In this document: in pieces, positions 1 to 12,200 of the stretch
Layout of the letters: each line of letters starts with the position of its first letter
How positions within the stretch are numbered: the stretch's first letter is position 1
Assembly (NCBI RefSeq): GCF_003672135.1
Contig: NC_039509.1
Coordinates: 17,181,495-17,245,494, forward strand
Source of the DNA: Ooceraea biroi
Taxonomy: Eukaryota; Arthropoda; Insecta; Hymenoptera; Formicidae
DNA length: 64,000 nt
Direction: 5' to 3'
Notes under the pieces: model-generated
What the model was told of the DNA's origin: nothing
What the model saw: the letters and a program-made list of their open reading frames with translations, nothing else
Databases searched by the model: none
Position numbers and translations under genes: made by a program

Positions 1-2
1 TG

Positions 3-311
3 GGATCGCAGCAACCGTCTACTCTGCCTGGTACTTCTCCGATGCTGATCGGTGCTCAGTCCACGAGTTTCATTCAAGGTCCCGCTGGCTGCCAGAGTGC
101 TAGCAGCGGACCCATTCCCGTGACGAGCCAAGGTCTACCCGGCGGCCCTCCTCAGGGATCCGGCGTACCGACGATGCAAAGTATGGCTCAAATGCCAACA
201 GCGCAGTCGATACCGTATCAGCCCGCTCCAGTCCCAACTACAGTCAGCGAAGCTCCGCAAGAGCCGGAGGATACGAAACCCAGGACAGCGGAGCTGATCT
301 CTTTTGACTGA
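3..311 (+). CDS. Hrs: Hrs (HGS) C-terminal end, partial
   Basis: This is the last coding part of a gene that starts left of the window; the frame is open from base 3 to the TGA at 309-311. The visible ~102 residues are low-complexity, rich in Pro, Gln, Ser, Gly and Met, and end in the peptide ELISFD. Mammalian Hrs has the same layout: a Pro/Gln-rich tail ending in a clathrin-box-like LISFD. Hrs is the ESCRT-0 subunit that sorts ubiquitinated receptors on early endosomes and recruits clathrin through this tail. The VHS, FYVE and UIM domains that would prove identity lie outside the window, so the call rests on the terminal motif and composition. Confidence 0.72.
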   Translation, partial: GSQQPSTLPGTSPMLIGAQSTSFIQGPAGCQSASSGPIPVTSQGLPGGPPQGSGVPTMQSMAQMPTAQSIPYQPAPVPTTVSEAPQEPEDTKPRTAELISFD

Positions 312-1446
312 ACGAATGGAAGAACATTACTTACCCTCGACGGTACTCGAGGTAATGGAAATGATCGTCCTACTTACCTAAATTAAAAAACATCGACTTT
401 AATAATTATAAATTTCAACTGTACGGTCGCGCATTTTACTCAATGAAATTTTGTGTCTGGCAAAAAAACTGTCATTTTATGTCTATTAACTGTTAACATA
501 ATACTAACAATACGTGTTTCTGAAAAATATATTAAGGCAGCGTAAGATGTGTGTGAGGGAAAATTACATTAGCAGAATACGCTAACGCGAGAGGCAAGAT
601 CGTGCTACGTGCTAGTTTTATACTATGCAATTTATGATACCAAAACAAAGCTGTTTCTTGCTACATTATTCCTCTAAAAGCAAATCGTTTATAATAGATA
701 TACCTATATGTACAGGATATGTTCTAATATATGAAACGAAATAAAGGTCGGTTTCTATAATATTAATAATAATCTAGCAATTTTAATTACCTGTACATCC
801 AAGTTTTGAGTGTCTTCAAGATTCTCTTCACATGCAAGGAAATTTATATTACTTTATATCTTAAATATGCATATAAATAATTAATGCTATACTTCGAGAT
901 AGCGCGCAATATTTCCTTTATTTTTTAAATTATAGAAAATCATAACCAACAGGGATATATGTACATGAATTAATTACAAGAATTGTTGTACAGTTTACCG
1001 TTGAAGTGATACTTTGTTAAATAGCGCAGACAAATTGTGTTGTTTATGCGAGACCATCTCGTTTATAAGACAGCCTCAGTAAGTGGTCCAACGTAAAATA
1101 AAATTCTAGTTCAGCGTTATTTAACATGTTTTCTGTTCTCCTTATTCTTTCCAAGATCAGTCATACAAGGAGAACTTTTATTTGCACATATAATAAATTC
1201 ATCTGACACTTGCTTCTAATCGCTCTTCAATCATCACATATTTGCTAAAAATATCATAAAAATTAAAACTTGTGTGTGCTATCATCTGGTTATAATAAGA
1301 TAAAATATTGCACTAGAATAATTTCCTGTTAAATTAATTAAATAAAGCCGTTCTTTAATTCCATCCTTTAAAGTTTCTGAAAAATGTACTCGCCCATTAA
1401 ATTATTTTGAATTACTAGATTGCTAAATTGAACCTTGCTATGGTAA
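312..1446. other. Tail-to-tail spacer with Hrs and CLEC16A 3' ends
   Basis: AT-rich non-coding stretch between two converging genes. An AATAAA at 740-745 on the plus strand is a plausible Hrs polyadenylation signal. I see no exon, RNA gene or repeat of note. Confidence 0.6.
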
Positions 1447-4400
1447 TCACACAGTTTCGACTTGACCCTTCCTACGGGGCTTCGCTTCCTGTCCCTGCGG
1501 AGACGTGAAAGACGTTTCTTCAGAATGTTTCCTAATCACAGACGAAGATTCGCCGTTACCCGAGCAAGTGGCACCTTGGCTGTCCCTCCTTTCCGCACAC
1601 ATGTGTGCTATGTTCAATCCATTTGACGTGAGAGACGTCTTGCGAATTCGCATGTCCTCCAGAGGAATCTCCTCGCTCCGCGGCCTTGGCATCTTGGGCG
1701 AACTGTCTCTGGATCGCAAACCGTTCTCGTGGACCTCGCTTGAATTTGCCTCATCGCGCTTGGCGCTCGAGGATGCCGTCGGTCTGGCGTTTTCCCTGCG
1801 CATCTGAGCCGCAAATCCAGGAACTTTGTTCACCGTAAACATCGGTCGCGCTTGGTCCTTCTGCGGTCTCTGACCACGTCCTATACCTAGAAGGAATCCA
1901 TCGATTAATCACAAAGACTCTAATCAATTTCGACTTTCAACCTACGTTCGTGTCGTAAACTACGCAGCGCATAGTTTGGCGGCGTCGAGCAATGGGGCAT
2001 GCTTGTTGGTATGTCCAACAATCGGGCAATCTGGTTCATCTTCTTCTGTCTGGCTTTTATGCGTCCCTTCGTCAGCCTAAATTATTCGACGGGTTTAATT
2101 GGGTTGGACTGAACAACGGCGATTTTGCTCTAAGCTTGCTTTTAAGAAACCGACCTTTGTTTGGCGGCCATACATCGAATGTGATCGTCGAAAATGAACT
2201 TGGCCGACAGCAACGGTATACGATTGCCCGTGCTGCTGCTCAACGGTTTGTAGATTGTTAGATGCAGGCATCTCGAGTCATCCTTGTCTCCGGCCACGTC
2301 GATATCTTGTAGGAAACCAACTAATTTCGCGACGCCCCATCCGAGCTTGCTAGTATCGGGCTCCACGAGAATCAATTGCACAACGTCGATGACCAAAAAA
2401 CGGCGAATCTTTTGGCCGTCTTTCCACACCACGGTACATGCGATCAAGTCGCTGTTATCTACAAAGAAATAAGCAGTCTATATATATTATTCGTAATCGC
2501 AACTGAGGATAAATAATATCTTATCACGCATTGATTTCGTTATTTTCCGAGATTAATTAACGACTACACGATGAGACGAATAATTTTTACTTAGGTCAAG
2601 AACGTTGTTCACTTGTACGCAGTTAGCCGGATTAGTCAGCGGTAATTGAGTCTCCACCTCCATGTTGAGCGTTAACGACAGTTCCCTTATCAAGAAGAAT
2701 ACCCTTATTGCACGTCGCGCTCTTTCCACCTGCACAATCGTTTCATCTTTTCATAGTAAATTGGAATAAATGCTACAAAAGCTACACGGTATGTCTGTTA
2801 TGTCCATTACCGCCTATTATGTCTGCTATCTCTAGCATGTACATACCTCACCACACGGCAGTCTCTTACTAAATTCAATTCCAGTCATGGGCGTGCCTGT
2901 GGGAGGTAATAGGATATTGCTGTCCATCATCAGCCACTCGACATTCAACGGACGTTTCTGTATCTCGCTGTATTCGTCCTCGAACATGTCCAAGAAGATG
3001 TCCTCGCTCTGACGATAAATGAGATTAATATTTCCTTGTCGAAATAGGTTTGTAAGAGTTGCATTGCAAGAGCATTCGCACACCTTGTAAAAGTTTTTGA
3101 GCAGAGACGTGCTTTGCTCCTTCGCCGCTTCAATGGCCGCCAGATGCGATTCTCGTAGCAAGCATTGTCCTTCAGACATCGTCAGTTGCGTCAGCAGCTT
3201 GATAGTTAACTCCAATGTGACGAGTCTCACTTTGGCATCTGATGAGGAATAGACATTCTCGTAAAAATGGGACCAACGTGTGTTACATTCGCGGCAGGAA
3301 TACTGATGCAACTCACTCGTTTGGCAACTCAAAGTTATAATATGGATCAATCTATCCATGAGTAGTTCATTGTAGGAATTTTTCGTAGACGCGTTGTGAA
3401 ATGGGGACAAAATTACGTCCAGAGTTTTGCGACTTATACCCTTGCGAATAAATGAATTTGTTAGCTTAACTATTTCATAAAATACTCGACGTAGCTCGAC
3501 AGATTTCTCGCAGAATTCGAATAATGAAATAATTACCTGATTATTGACTAATGCATACAACAGACAAAGCGCGAACAATGCAGCGTAATCATTTTCCACG
3601 CACAGCAAGGAATTGACTATTGTTTCTAGGAATGGCTTCTTCGCTAGAGATTCGAATATGTCATTCTGACATTGATGAGGCAACGAAGGGCTCTCCAATG
3701 CTAAGCGCTGTTCCTTTTCCTCGTCCGTCACATTTAACTGCTTAATTTCTTCTAAATCGTCTTCGCTCGGAACGCTCGTGTCCAACGATGTATTCATAAG
3801 AACAGGGGTATTTACCATTGAAGCAGCATCGAAGGACGTGCTAGGGTGATTAGATTCCTGCAATTCGTCAATTGCGTTGTCAGTGTCCGTCGCTTCTCTT
3901 TCACTATTTTCCACGTCGCCCTCCTCGTTGCAAAGTTCCTCGGACGTTGACAAAGTCTCGCTCGGAGTGTCGAGAGACTTCTCTTTCAGCGGCGAGAAAG
4001 TTATAGACTTGCTCGGCGTTACATTCCCGAATTTTTTGAGAACCCTATTGGTTCCAGTTTGGATCGTATCCAAGTCAGACATGAGCATTACGGCCGCTAA
4101 CGTATGTACAAGAGGCCCGTGCGACACTATCAAAAAGACTTGAGAAAGTAGAAAAAGGGCTATTACGACACTGACGTGTTTTTTCTCATCCTGAAAGACA
4201 AAGCAATTACCACCTGTGAGGAGAGATTGCGAGAGATAAAAAAAGATATGATTCCTACCTGAGTTTGGCACAGAATGTTCTTTTGTTTCGTCATAGAATA
4301 GACGTACAGTGGTACTAACAGCTTGTGCAATAAATGTTCTGATAAGACTTTATTCAAGTCCGGTATATTCAAGCAGAGAATATCGTTCAGATAATGCAAG

Positions 4401-5684
4401 TGATCCAGATGTTCCGCAACCAAGTCCGACAATCTGTTTTGACTTTGATGGCTGGAAGGGAGCACACTTTATCGACAACTTCGGAAAAGAAGACGGGTAA
4501 CGTCGATACTTACTCAGCGTCATTCCGGATGCAGGTGTCCAATTCAATGATATGATCGCCAATGAACCACACGAGATTACTAAAATACGGTGCAGCAGTA
4601 CGATCCCTTATGAAAGCCAGCATGGACGCGTCCTCGACGCGATACACGTTCAATGTGAGCGTTCTTACAGCTATGCGTACCATGCCCTCGGAATGATTGA
4701 AAAATTTGATTGCCTCTGTGTACAGGGGGAAGTCATTGGTGTGCTGGTAACAAAATGAATTTATTAGAACTCCGTCAGTGCACTTAAAAATATCTACGTG
4801 TGAAACTTAAGCACAAGACGTATTCCTAAAACATAATCGATACAAAATGAATAAAAACAGGTAGCTATAACTAAAAGATAGACATAGAGAACCATTATGT
4901 GTACCTCGTTTACCTCGTTATAAAAGAAATGAATGGTATGCGCATTTAATTTCAAACTCAACGTTTTCAGGAAACTGATGTAATACGCCATCACTTCCTC
5001 ATCGCTGAAGTCGAATTTGTGCACTATTATACTGTTCACATGATTATTACTCAATAGATAATCTGAAGAAGAAGAGATTTCAATCCGTTAAACCGCCTCG
5101 AGAGACTTGCCCAACGCAGAAGAAACAACTTCCAGAAACTCACATAGAGACGTCTCGTTGCGTATGTTCTCAAATAAAATATTCAACGTCTGAAGCAACT
5201 GAACACACACGTAGCTCCCACATTTCTGCTTCATAATACGTAAAAAAAAGGAAAGCATGTTTTTCTCCAGAAAAAAGCTGCAAACACACGTAGCGCCTTG
5301 TTAGAAAGGTTTCCCGTGCATCGATGTTTCGATTCTACCGTCCCTCGCCAGGGATCCAAGAACGATTCCATTGTCTCTACTTACTCAAATACACTACTGT
5401 CATTTTGATCGCCCCATATGAGAATCTCGGCTATCGAACGTAGAGTTTCGACCAGCAAACCTCTGTTGTTATCAGACACAGTCTGATTCTTTGACAAGAC
5501 GTTGTACAGGTACCTGGGCACAACAACAGACAGACACATAATACGCATGCCCTCAGCACCTCTCTTCAATAAACAAAATAGCAGCAATCCATCGGTTATG
5601 GGATGCTTACTTGAGATGCTCCAGGGAATGAGGATTCTTGGGCTTCCAAAGCCCGCCACCGAACCAGCTCCGACTGCGAAACAT
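1447..5684 (-). CDS. ema: CLEC16A / endosomal maturation defective (ema)
   Basis: Minus-strand gene. Exons: 5684-5611, 5513-5385, 5277-5144, 5062-4914, 4743-4514, 4451-4259, 4190-2847, 2729-2591, 2458-2155, 2076-1946, 1886-1447. The start ATG (5684) gives MFRSRSWFGGG, as in human CLEC16A. Family landmarks follow: EILIWGDQNDSSVF, SNNHVNSIIVHKFDFSDEE, LSDLVAEHLDHLHYLNDIL, EDIFLDMFEDEY, LLPPTGTPMTGIEF and ILVEPD. The large exon contains three likely introns (3536-3441, 3316-3239, 3083-3009). Removing them restores vertebrate-like joins and gives 1005 residues; keeping them gives 1088. CLEC16A/ema is a membrane-associated endosomal regulator needed for endosome maturation, autophagy and Parkin-dependent mitophagy. 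The C-terminal ~140 residues are low-complexity and poorly conserved, as in the family. Confidence 0.95.
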
Positions 5685-6408
5685 CTTCAGCTATCTCGAG
5701 CGCGCGAGGGTGTGCCTGCATTCGCGTGCCATCCAAGCTTTCTCCTCCAAACTGACGTCGTTCTCACCATGAGACGACCGCAGGAACACGTCGTTTCATC
5801 ATGCTCATGACTTGCCCCGTGCGATCCGTGAACGTGGTACGCGCAATTGTCGAATACACTTGCGTTACATCGCTCAGGTTAGGTCACCTCGAGCCTCCCG
5901 TGCAATCACGGCTCCGTTACGCACGCATTCCGCTCGCGTTCATTATTCTTGCACGTAGCCTTCAGCGTAGCAGCACGTTAATTCCTCCACTAAACTGTTC
6001 ACGGTCGTCGTTGAATTTCACGCGGCGTAGAACCCACGACCTGACCCGACTTCCATTACGTGACTGACCACGACTGACTGCGAGTTACGACGAACAGACT
6101 AACGAATGTGAGGTTAGGTTAGATTAGCGTGTCAGATTAGGAGCAGCTCGGAGCTACTTTGTGTCTTATCGGCGATGTCTTTAGTTCCAAGAATCTCTCG
6201 GAAACTGTACACGTTCCTTCGTGATCATCTTGTTTGACGCTTTTATATTTGTTTACTCATAATTACGTTGAATTTATGACTGCGGACAAAAATCACGTAG
6301 ACTCCTGCCGCGGTACGTCGCACACTGAGCAGCAAATGCGAGCGAGTGACGTAAACTGTTTTCTGTTTATAAACAACTTCACGAGATTCGATTCGCACGA
6401 TTAACGAG
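5685..6408. promoter_or_regulatory. Head-to-head promoter region of CLEC16A and Dnmt2
   Basis: A 724-bp spacer separates two divergent start codons and must hold both 5' UTRs and probably both promoters. It is locally CpG-rich. Near 6111-6127 there are tandem AGGTTAG-like units, and one more lies near 5877; these resemble insect TTAGG-type interspersed motifs. No TATA box is evident. Short open frames here look non-coding. Confidence 0.55.
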
Positions 6409-7600
6409 ATGACTACTGAGATGAGGGTGCTGGAGCTGTACAGCGGTATTGGAGGGATGCATTATGCGCTTCATGGTAAATTTAAATATCGAGAATCAAT
6501 TATAATGCAAACGTAGTATGACCTACTGAATTCAATAACTCTCACACGTGTGCGTCGTTTTAGAGAGCGGAGTCGCAGCGAAAATCGTCGCGGCGGTCGA
6601 CATAAATCCCGTTGCGAACGATGTTTACCGTCACAACTTTCCCGAGACCGTTCTCATGAACAGGAATATCCAGTCCATCAGTGCGCAAGAATTGAACAAA
6701 TTGAACATAGATGTTATACTCATGAGTCCCCCGTGTCAGCCCTTTACCAGATTGGGATTAAAGAAGGACGCTCTCGACAACAGAGCTTGCTCCTTGTTGC
6801 ATGTTTTAAGTCTGATACCAGATCTAAGAGATCTAAAGTACATTTTGCTGGAGAACGTTAAGGGTTTCGAGGTATCCCAGATGAGGGACAAGTTGATAAA
6901 CTGCCTGGAAAGTTGCGGATATAGTTACAGAGAATTAATATTGACCCCGTGCCAGTTTGGTATACCAAACAGTAGGCACAGGTATTACTTGCTAGCAAAG
7001 AGGAACGGTTTGAGATTCTGCCTGGAGCAGGGTCTGCTGGAAAACAGTTCGCTGCCCGAATCATTCAAGTCACTGCCAAAGAGTAAGCACTCAACACTTG
7101 CAGAGAAACATGGCAAGATTAATCCCAAATCTGGCATGGTATGCTACACGTTGAAGAATATCTTGGAAAATCCTGAGGAATCCAAGTACCTGCTACCCTC
7201 AAAATTGTTACAAAAACGAGCTTGGATACTGGACATACGGACACCCGACAGCAACGGTTCTTGTTGTTTCACCAAAGGATACGGTCACTACGCAGAGGGC
7301 ACGGGGTCCGTGTACTGTCCGTTCTCCGAGGAAACAATCGCCCTAAAGTACAATGAAGCTAGTAATCGCGAGAACAATTCCATTGAGCAGGTGCAGATTT
7401 TATCAGATTTGAGACTGAGGTTTTTCTCTCCCAGAGAAGTGTGCAGATTGATGTGCTTCCCAGAAGACTTCGATTTCCCAAAACATATCACAGACAAGCA
7501 AAAGTACAGGTTGCTAGGTAATTCAATCAACGTTCACGTAGTTAGCAGATTAATACTTATATTATGTACTGAAAATAAAAATATTTCAGAAATACAATAA
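6409..7600 (+). CDS. Dnmt2: Dnmt2 / TRDMT1 tRNA cytosine-5 methyltransferase
   Basis: Exons 6409-6475 and 6564-7600 give 367 residues. The protein begins MTTEMRVLELYSGIGGMHYA, the motif I SAM-binding loop. The catalytic motif IV is SPPCQPFTR with Cys80, followed by ENVKGFEV (motif VI, Glu119), the Dnmt2 hallmark CFTKGYG, and the C-terminal motif LLGNSINVHVV. There is no N-terminal regulatory region, as expected for Dnmt2 rather than Dnmt1 or Dnmt3. Family role: methylation of C38 in the anticodon loop of tRNA-Asp and some other tRNAs, protecting them from cleavage. All key residues are present, so it should be active. The stop codon lies inside an AATAAA hexamer (7596-7601), though whether that hexamer is the one used for polyadenylation is unknown. 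Confidence 0.97.
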
Positions 7601-7947
7601 AATTCTAATACGATATATTTGTAAATATAATAATATAATGATATCTCTACTCCCAATCCTACATTGCTTTATAATATATAAGAGTATTCTCTTAGGAGAA
7701 TGTTTTATGTAACGACCTCATCGATGACAACAAAATCTTGTACGAGACCTGTCATGTAGATCTAAATTATCTTTAAATTAAAAGCTGTGTATATGTACAG
7801 GTACATGTGTTGTATAGCCTTTCCTACTACAAACGCTAGAAAATTAAAAAGCATTGGACAACACTAAAACATTCATCAAATCACTCCATATACCAAAGGC
7901 ATACCGAGTATAGCGTACATTGCGACTGAACAATGTACTTGAACATC
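7601..7947. other. Tail-to-tail spacer, Dnmt2 and maf-S 3' ends
   Basis: An AT-rich 347-bp stretch containing the 3' UTRs of two converging genes. No coding potential or structured repeat is apparent. Confidence 0.5.
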
Positions 7948-8538
7948 TTATATGGACTCCAAGTCCGGTGGAATAATAATCTTCTTTTCCTGAGCGAATT
8001 TTTTGAGCGCTTGATACTTTGAATGCCACGTCTCTACCTCCTCCCTCATACGATTGTTGTCCTCCTGCATCGCCTCCATGTCGCGATACTCCTGTGTCTT
8101 CTCGGATTCCAGCTCATCTTTCTGTTCGATGCGCTTTATGCGGCAGCTAGCTGCGTACCCCCTGTTCTTCAGTGTGCGCCTTCGTTGTTTCATGCGCACA
8201 ATCTCTTCCCTGGACAATCCGCGTAGCTTCAACTGCCTGTTCAGATCCCGCACAGATATCGTCACGAGCTCGTCATCGGTGATGTCAAGGCACGGTCCGG
8301 GTGACAAAGGATCCTGCGTCAGAGAAAGAAATTGAGATCAGTTAAATGGGAAACTAACCTCACGTGGGTGCTACCATGTGAAATTGCACGCTCCACTTGT
8401 ATAGGATAATGATCTAATGCAAGTATGGAAGATTACGTTCGCTCTGTCTCAGCTCGACGACACGCTCGATGCCAAATGTTGACGTTTGCGGATCGTAGCA
8501 GAAGACATGTTGCACACGCGATGTCGCATACGTACCAT
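7948..8538 (-). CDS. maf-S: Small Maf bZIP transcription factor
   Basis: The main exon, 8313-7948, opens in phase 0 with DPLSPGPCLDITDDELV and carries the whole small-Maf core: extended homology region (LNRQLKLRGLSREEIVRMKQ), basic region (RRRTLKNRGYAASCRIKR) and leucine zipper to about residue 110, ending in PPDLESI. No activation domain follows, which defines small rather than large Maf. The exon has no early ATG. The best candidate is a start codon at 8538-8536 directly followed by the donor GTACGT (intron 8535-8314), giving a 122-residue protein. Small Mafs dimerise with CNC factors such as Nrf2/Cnc at antioxidant response elements. The main exon is near certain; the one-codon first exon is an inference. 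Confidence 0.88.
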
Positions 8539-9214
8539 TTTTATAGATCTTTTTCCATCCATTGTCCGAACCGCGAACTCCCGCAGTTTTTCACGCCCGT
8601 GAACGATACAGCCTCGAAAACGCCCGTATTCCTCTGTCTTTTGCGCTTTCCCAAGAAATTTGCTTAGTCATTCTGAGAGACCAGCAAGACGCACTCGCCA
8701 TTCCCGGCATTGCCTATACCGTTCTAAGAACATCAACAACTTACTACTTGTATAATTTACTTATGTGCATATCCTCTATAAAAATAAGTGTTATACAGTT
8801 TTTATTTCTTTTTTTTTTAAATAAATTTCTCGTTTCTTCCCGTCCGAAGTTAGGCACTTGCAATTCGAACATGTAAGGCGCCTTTTCATGTTGACATTTG
8901 GCAGTATCACGTGACACGTTCTATGCCACTTCAGTGTTCCATGCACTCTCACATCTAGATGTGATGTGACAATGACTCTGCATTTGATTTGTTTAATAAG
9001 AGATTAAACGCACAATTAAAAACAAGTTGATACAAGGAAATAATTCAACTGCACGTCAGTCACGTCACGATAATATACATGTATACAGGTACAATGCAAT
9101 TCGAATGGCAATAGTGCCTGACTTCAGACTTGAGAAGATACGTCAAGATATAGATACCTATTTTACTCGACAGTCTTGAAACAGCAATAGTTACTGAAGA
9201 GTCAGGCGATTGAA
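8539..9214. promoter_or_regulatory. Head-to-head promoter region of maf-S and Ate1
   Basis: A 676-bp spacer between divergent start codons with no convincing coding exon. It should hold both 5' UTRs. I recognise no specific site. Confidence 0.45.
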
Positions 9215-12200
9215 ATGGCCAGGTATTCGCACAGCATCGTGGAATATTACCCAGAGAACGAGGGCCACAAGTGCGGCTATTGCAAAGGCTTGGACACGAA
9301 TTTCAATCATGGTAAGCACACTGTCATTCAGATGTTTGAAGCAGTTTTGCGTCGTTCCAAGTGCCTTCTCGCTGAAATGATACGTGAGTTGTGAGAGGGT
9401 TTCGATTAAATACACTAAATCTGACTTGTCTGTCATCAGGCATGTGGGCGCACTCGCTGACAGTGCAAGACTACCAAAGCTTGATAGACAGGGGATGGAG
9501 ACGAAGTGGCTGCTATTGTTACAAACCCACGATGGACCAGACCTGCTGTCCGCTTTATACTATTAGGTAAGTAGTATTCTTTTTAAAACACAAGTTCAAT
9601 TATTAAATGAGAAATGATAATGTGAGATCCGAGTAAAAATGTAAAACAATATGTATGATTAATAATGGTTTTCAGATGTGAAGCATTAGACTATAGAATA
9701 TCAAAGTCGCAGAAGAAGATTTTAAAGCGTATGACAAAATTCCTGAAAAATGAACTATTGAACAACAGTGCAGAAAAGGGTGAAGATCAGCAAGATAATA
9801 TAGGTAAGGTTATTCAAGGATTTTAAGAAATTTATTTATAATTATGTTTGTTATTGCACTTCGATATAATTGTATCTATCGTTGCAGATATAAATAATGA
9901 GGAACTGTTGACTTATGAAAAGCATCTTGCAAAAGCAGAAAAACACGCATCTGAAATGAATGTTATGTCGGTCGACGATGAACTGAGTGAGAGATTGTCC
10001 GTTAGTCCAGTAGAAGCTAAAAGTCAAGCCTCGAAAAATTTGGCATCCGTGTCGTGCAACAACCGGAAGCAGCCAACAAATTCCGAGAGCAAAAATTCAC
10101 TGCATGTTAGAAATGAAATTATCAATGCAGTGCCGCGCAAGAAAGCAAAGCTCTTGCGTCTAGAGCGTAAACAAAATAAGCTGTTAGCTCAGGGCAAATC
10201 GCAGAGCGAAATTGAAAGTATCATAAGAGAGAAAAAACAACAAAAACAACAGAATAACGTTAAGACCTTGGAGGAATTGTTTGACGAAGTATATAACGGC
10301 TTGAAAAGGTTGGAGGTAATACAATATCGAAATTCAAAGCTATTTTACTTCCCTGACGTTCCCTGATTTCTTGCTTGTCACGAAATAATGTTTGTAGTTG
10401 TCGAATATGGTCCTCTTTTCTCCAATTTTCGTCGTATTGAAAGTAGATGATAAAACAAGTCATAAATTTAATAATAGCTGTAAATATTTATGTTAATTGT
10501 TATATTTATATTAAATTAAAAAGGTAATATTTATATTAAATAATACTAAATGTGCTGACTCTGTATTGCAAGCTCGATAGAAGCAACAATTTATTTACAC
10601 GTTTAGTTACTTTGTACTACCACAAAATCGAGCCCTGTTTCGATTATCGATCGCAACAAATTTAAGTGTATTTCACTGCGACTAGTCATTGCTTTGTTGT
10701 CCGCATAGAGTTGTGTTAAGTTAATGACTTTTGTAAGCTGAGACTCGTACGAACGGCGCCGATGAGCTCTGAATATCTAAAGACCTCGAAAGAGTCTTAC
10801 GAGGTGTACAAAAAGTATCAAACCACAATACATGGAATGTCAGTTGAGAGGGCCACAGAGCAACAGTACACGAGATTTCTCGTGAAATCACCCGTGCAGG
10901 TAATTCTACAAGCCTTCCGAAGGAAAGAACGATTCGATCTTGGACAGAAGTTGCTTTGAAATGAGATTCATACTAATTACTGGAATGCGAGACACACCAT
11001 GTGCATCGTTAGCGTTGTTTTAACGCAGATCTGTTCAAGTCGTATCACAGAAACATTTTTACGAAAATGTTTACCATTGTAAACGGCTTTGCGCTTTTAA
11101 ATCAAACTATCGACGTGACAGTGAGATGAGTAATATACTTGTCGAAAATTGTAATAGATTGGAGCAAAGTGGACCTTCCCCCTTGATCAATCAGAGAACG
11201 TATGATTGAGGAATAAGTGTTACAGCAATAATTTATACGCTGTCTGTAAATCTTACACACATTTACAAGCTTTTGTAAATTTGCCAGATGAAATTGGTGA
11301 GAACGATGTCGGACGAATTCCTTAACACTCTCGACGTGAGCGCGGATCTTTTCAAAAAGTATCAAATGGCGATACACAATGATCCACCGGAGCAATGCGA
11401 TCGAAGATCATTTGTCAACTTTCTCGTAAAGAGTCCCCTGCAGGTACACTTTGTGCAATCTCTTGTACTCTAATCTCATATACAATTTATTAGAAGACGT
11501 AACACTTCCGAAAATTTCTTCTCATTGAACAGTGAGAAAAAAATATATTTATTGTTTTGTATCGTATAAAAGCGCAGAGTCCGTAGTCTCTTGAAAAACT
11601 AGGTCATCAGCGCTTTTATTGCTGGTTCTTAATGTTTCTGATTAAAGATAAAGCAAAATAGTCTGAAATAATAAATGTAATATTGTCATTTTGAAGCAAT
11701 GGATACCCGACGGCGGACCGCCTCAAGGATACGGCTCTTTTCACGAGCAATATTGGCTGGATAACGAACTGATAGCTGTCGGAGTGATAGACATTCTGCC
11801 ATCGTGCGTCTCGAGCGTGTATTTTTTCTACGACCCGGCGTACAATCAGCTCTCCCTGGGGACTTTTAGGTTTGTATAATAATTCTTGATCGAAATCACG
11901 TTCTGTTCCTTCATTTCGCTATTTCAAGCAGAAAATTGGCAAATGATTGCTAATGATGTTGTTTCCAGCTCATTACGAGAGGTCTACTTAACGAGGCAGC
12001 TCAACAAGATCGTTAGCGACCTCAAGTACTACTACATGGGCTTCTACATTCACACATGCCCGAAAATGCGATACAAGGCCAGAATGCAGCCGTCGAAGCT
12101 GCTCTGTCCGGAGACGTACGTGTGGTGCGACATCGAGCCCTGTCTTATCAAGCTGGACAAGGAAAAGTACAGTCGTCTGAACGAAGATATCGACGCCATC

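Noticed and set aside
1505..1807. 100-codon plus-strand frame
   Set aside because: Antisense to the last CLEC16A exon; a shadow frame.
5801..6067. 88-codon plus-strand frame in the CLEC16A/Dnmt2 spacer
   Set aside because: It lies in the shared promoter and shows no protein-like pattern; Dnmt2 has its own good start at 6409.
6109..6127. AGGTTAGGTTAG-type tandem units resembling telomeric TTAGG
   Set aside because: Only about two to three units; such words are scattered in insect genomes and do not show a telomere or an interstitial array.
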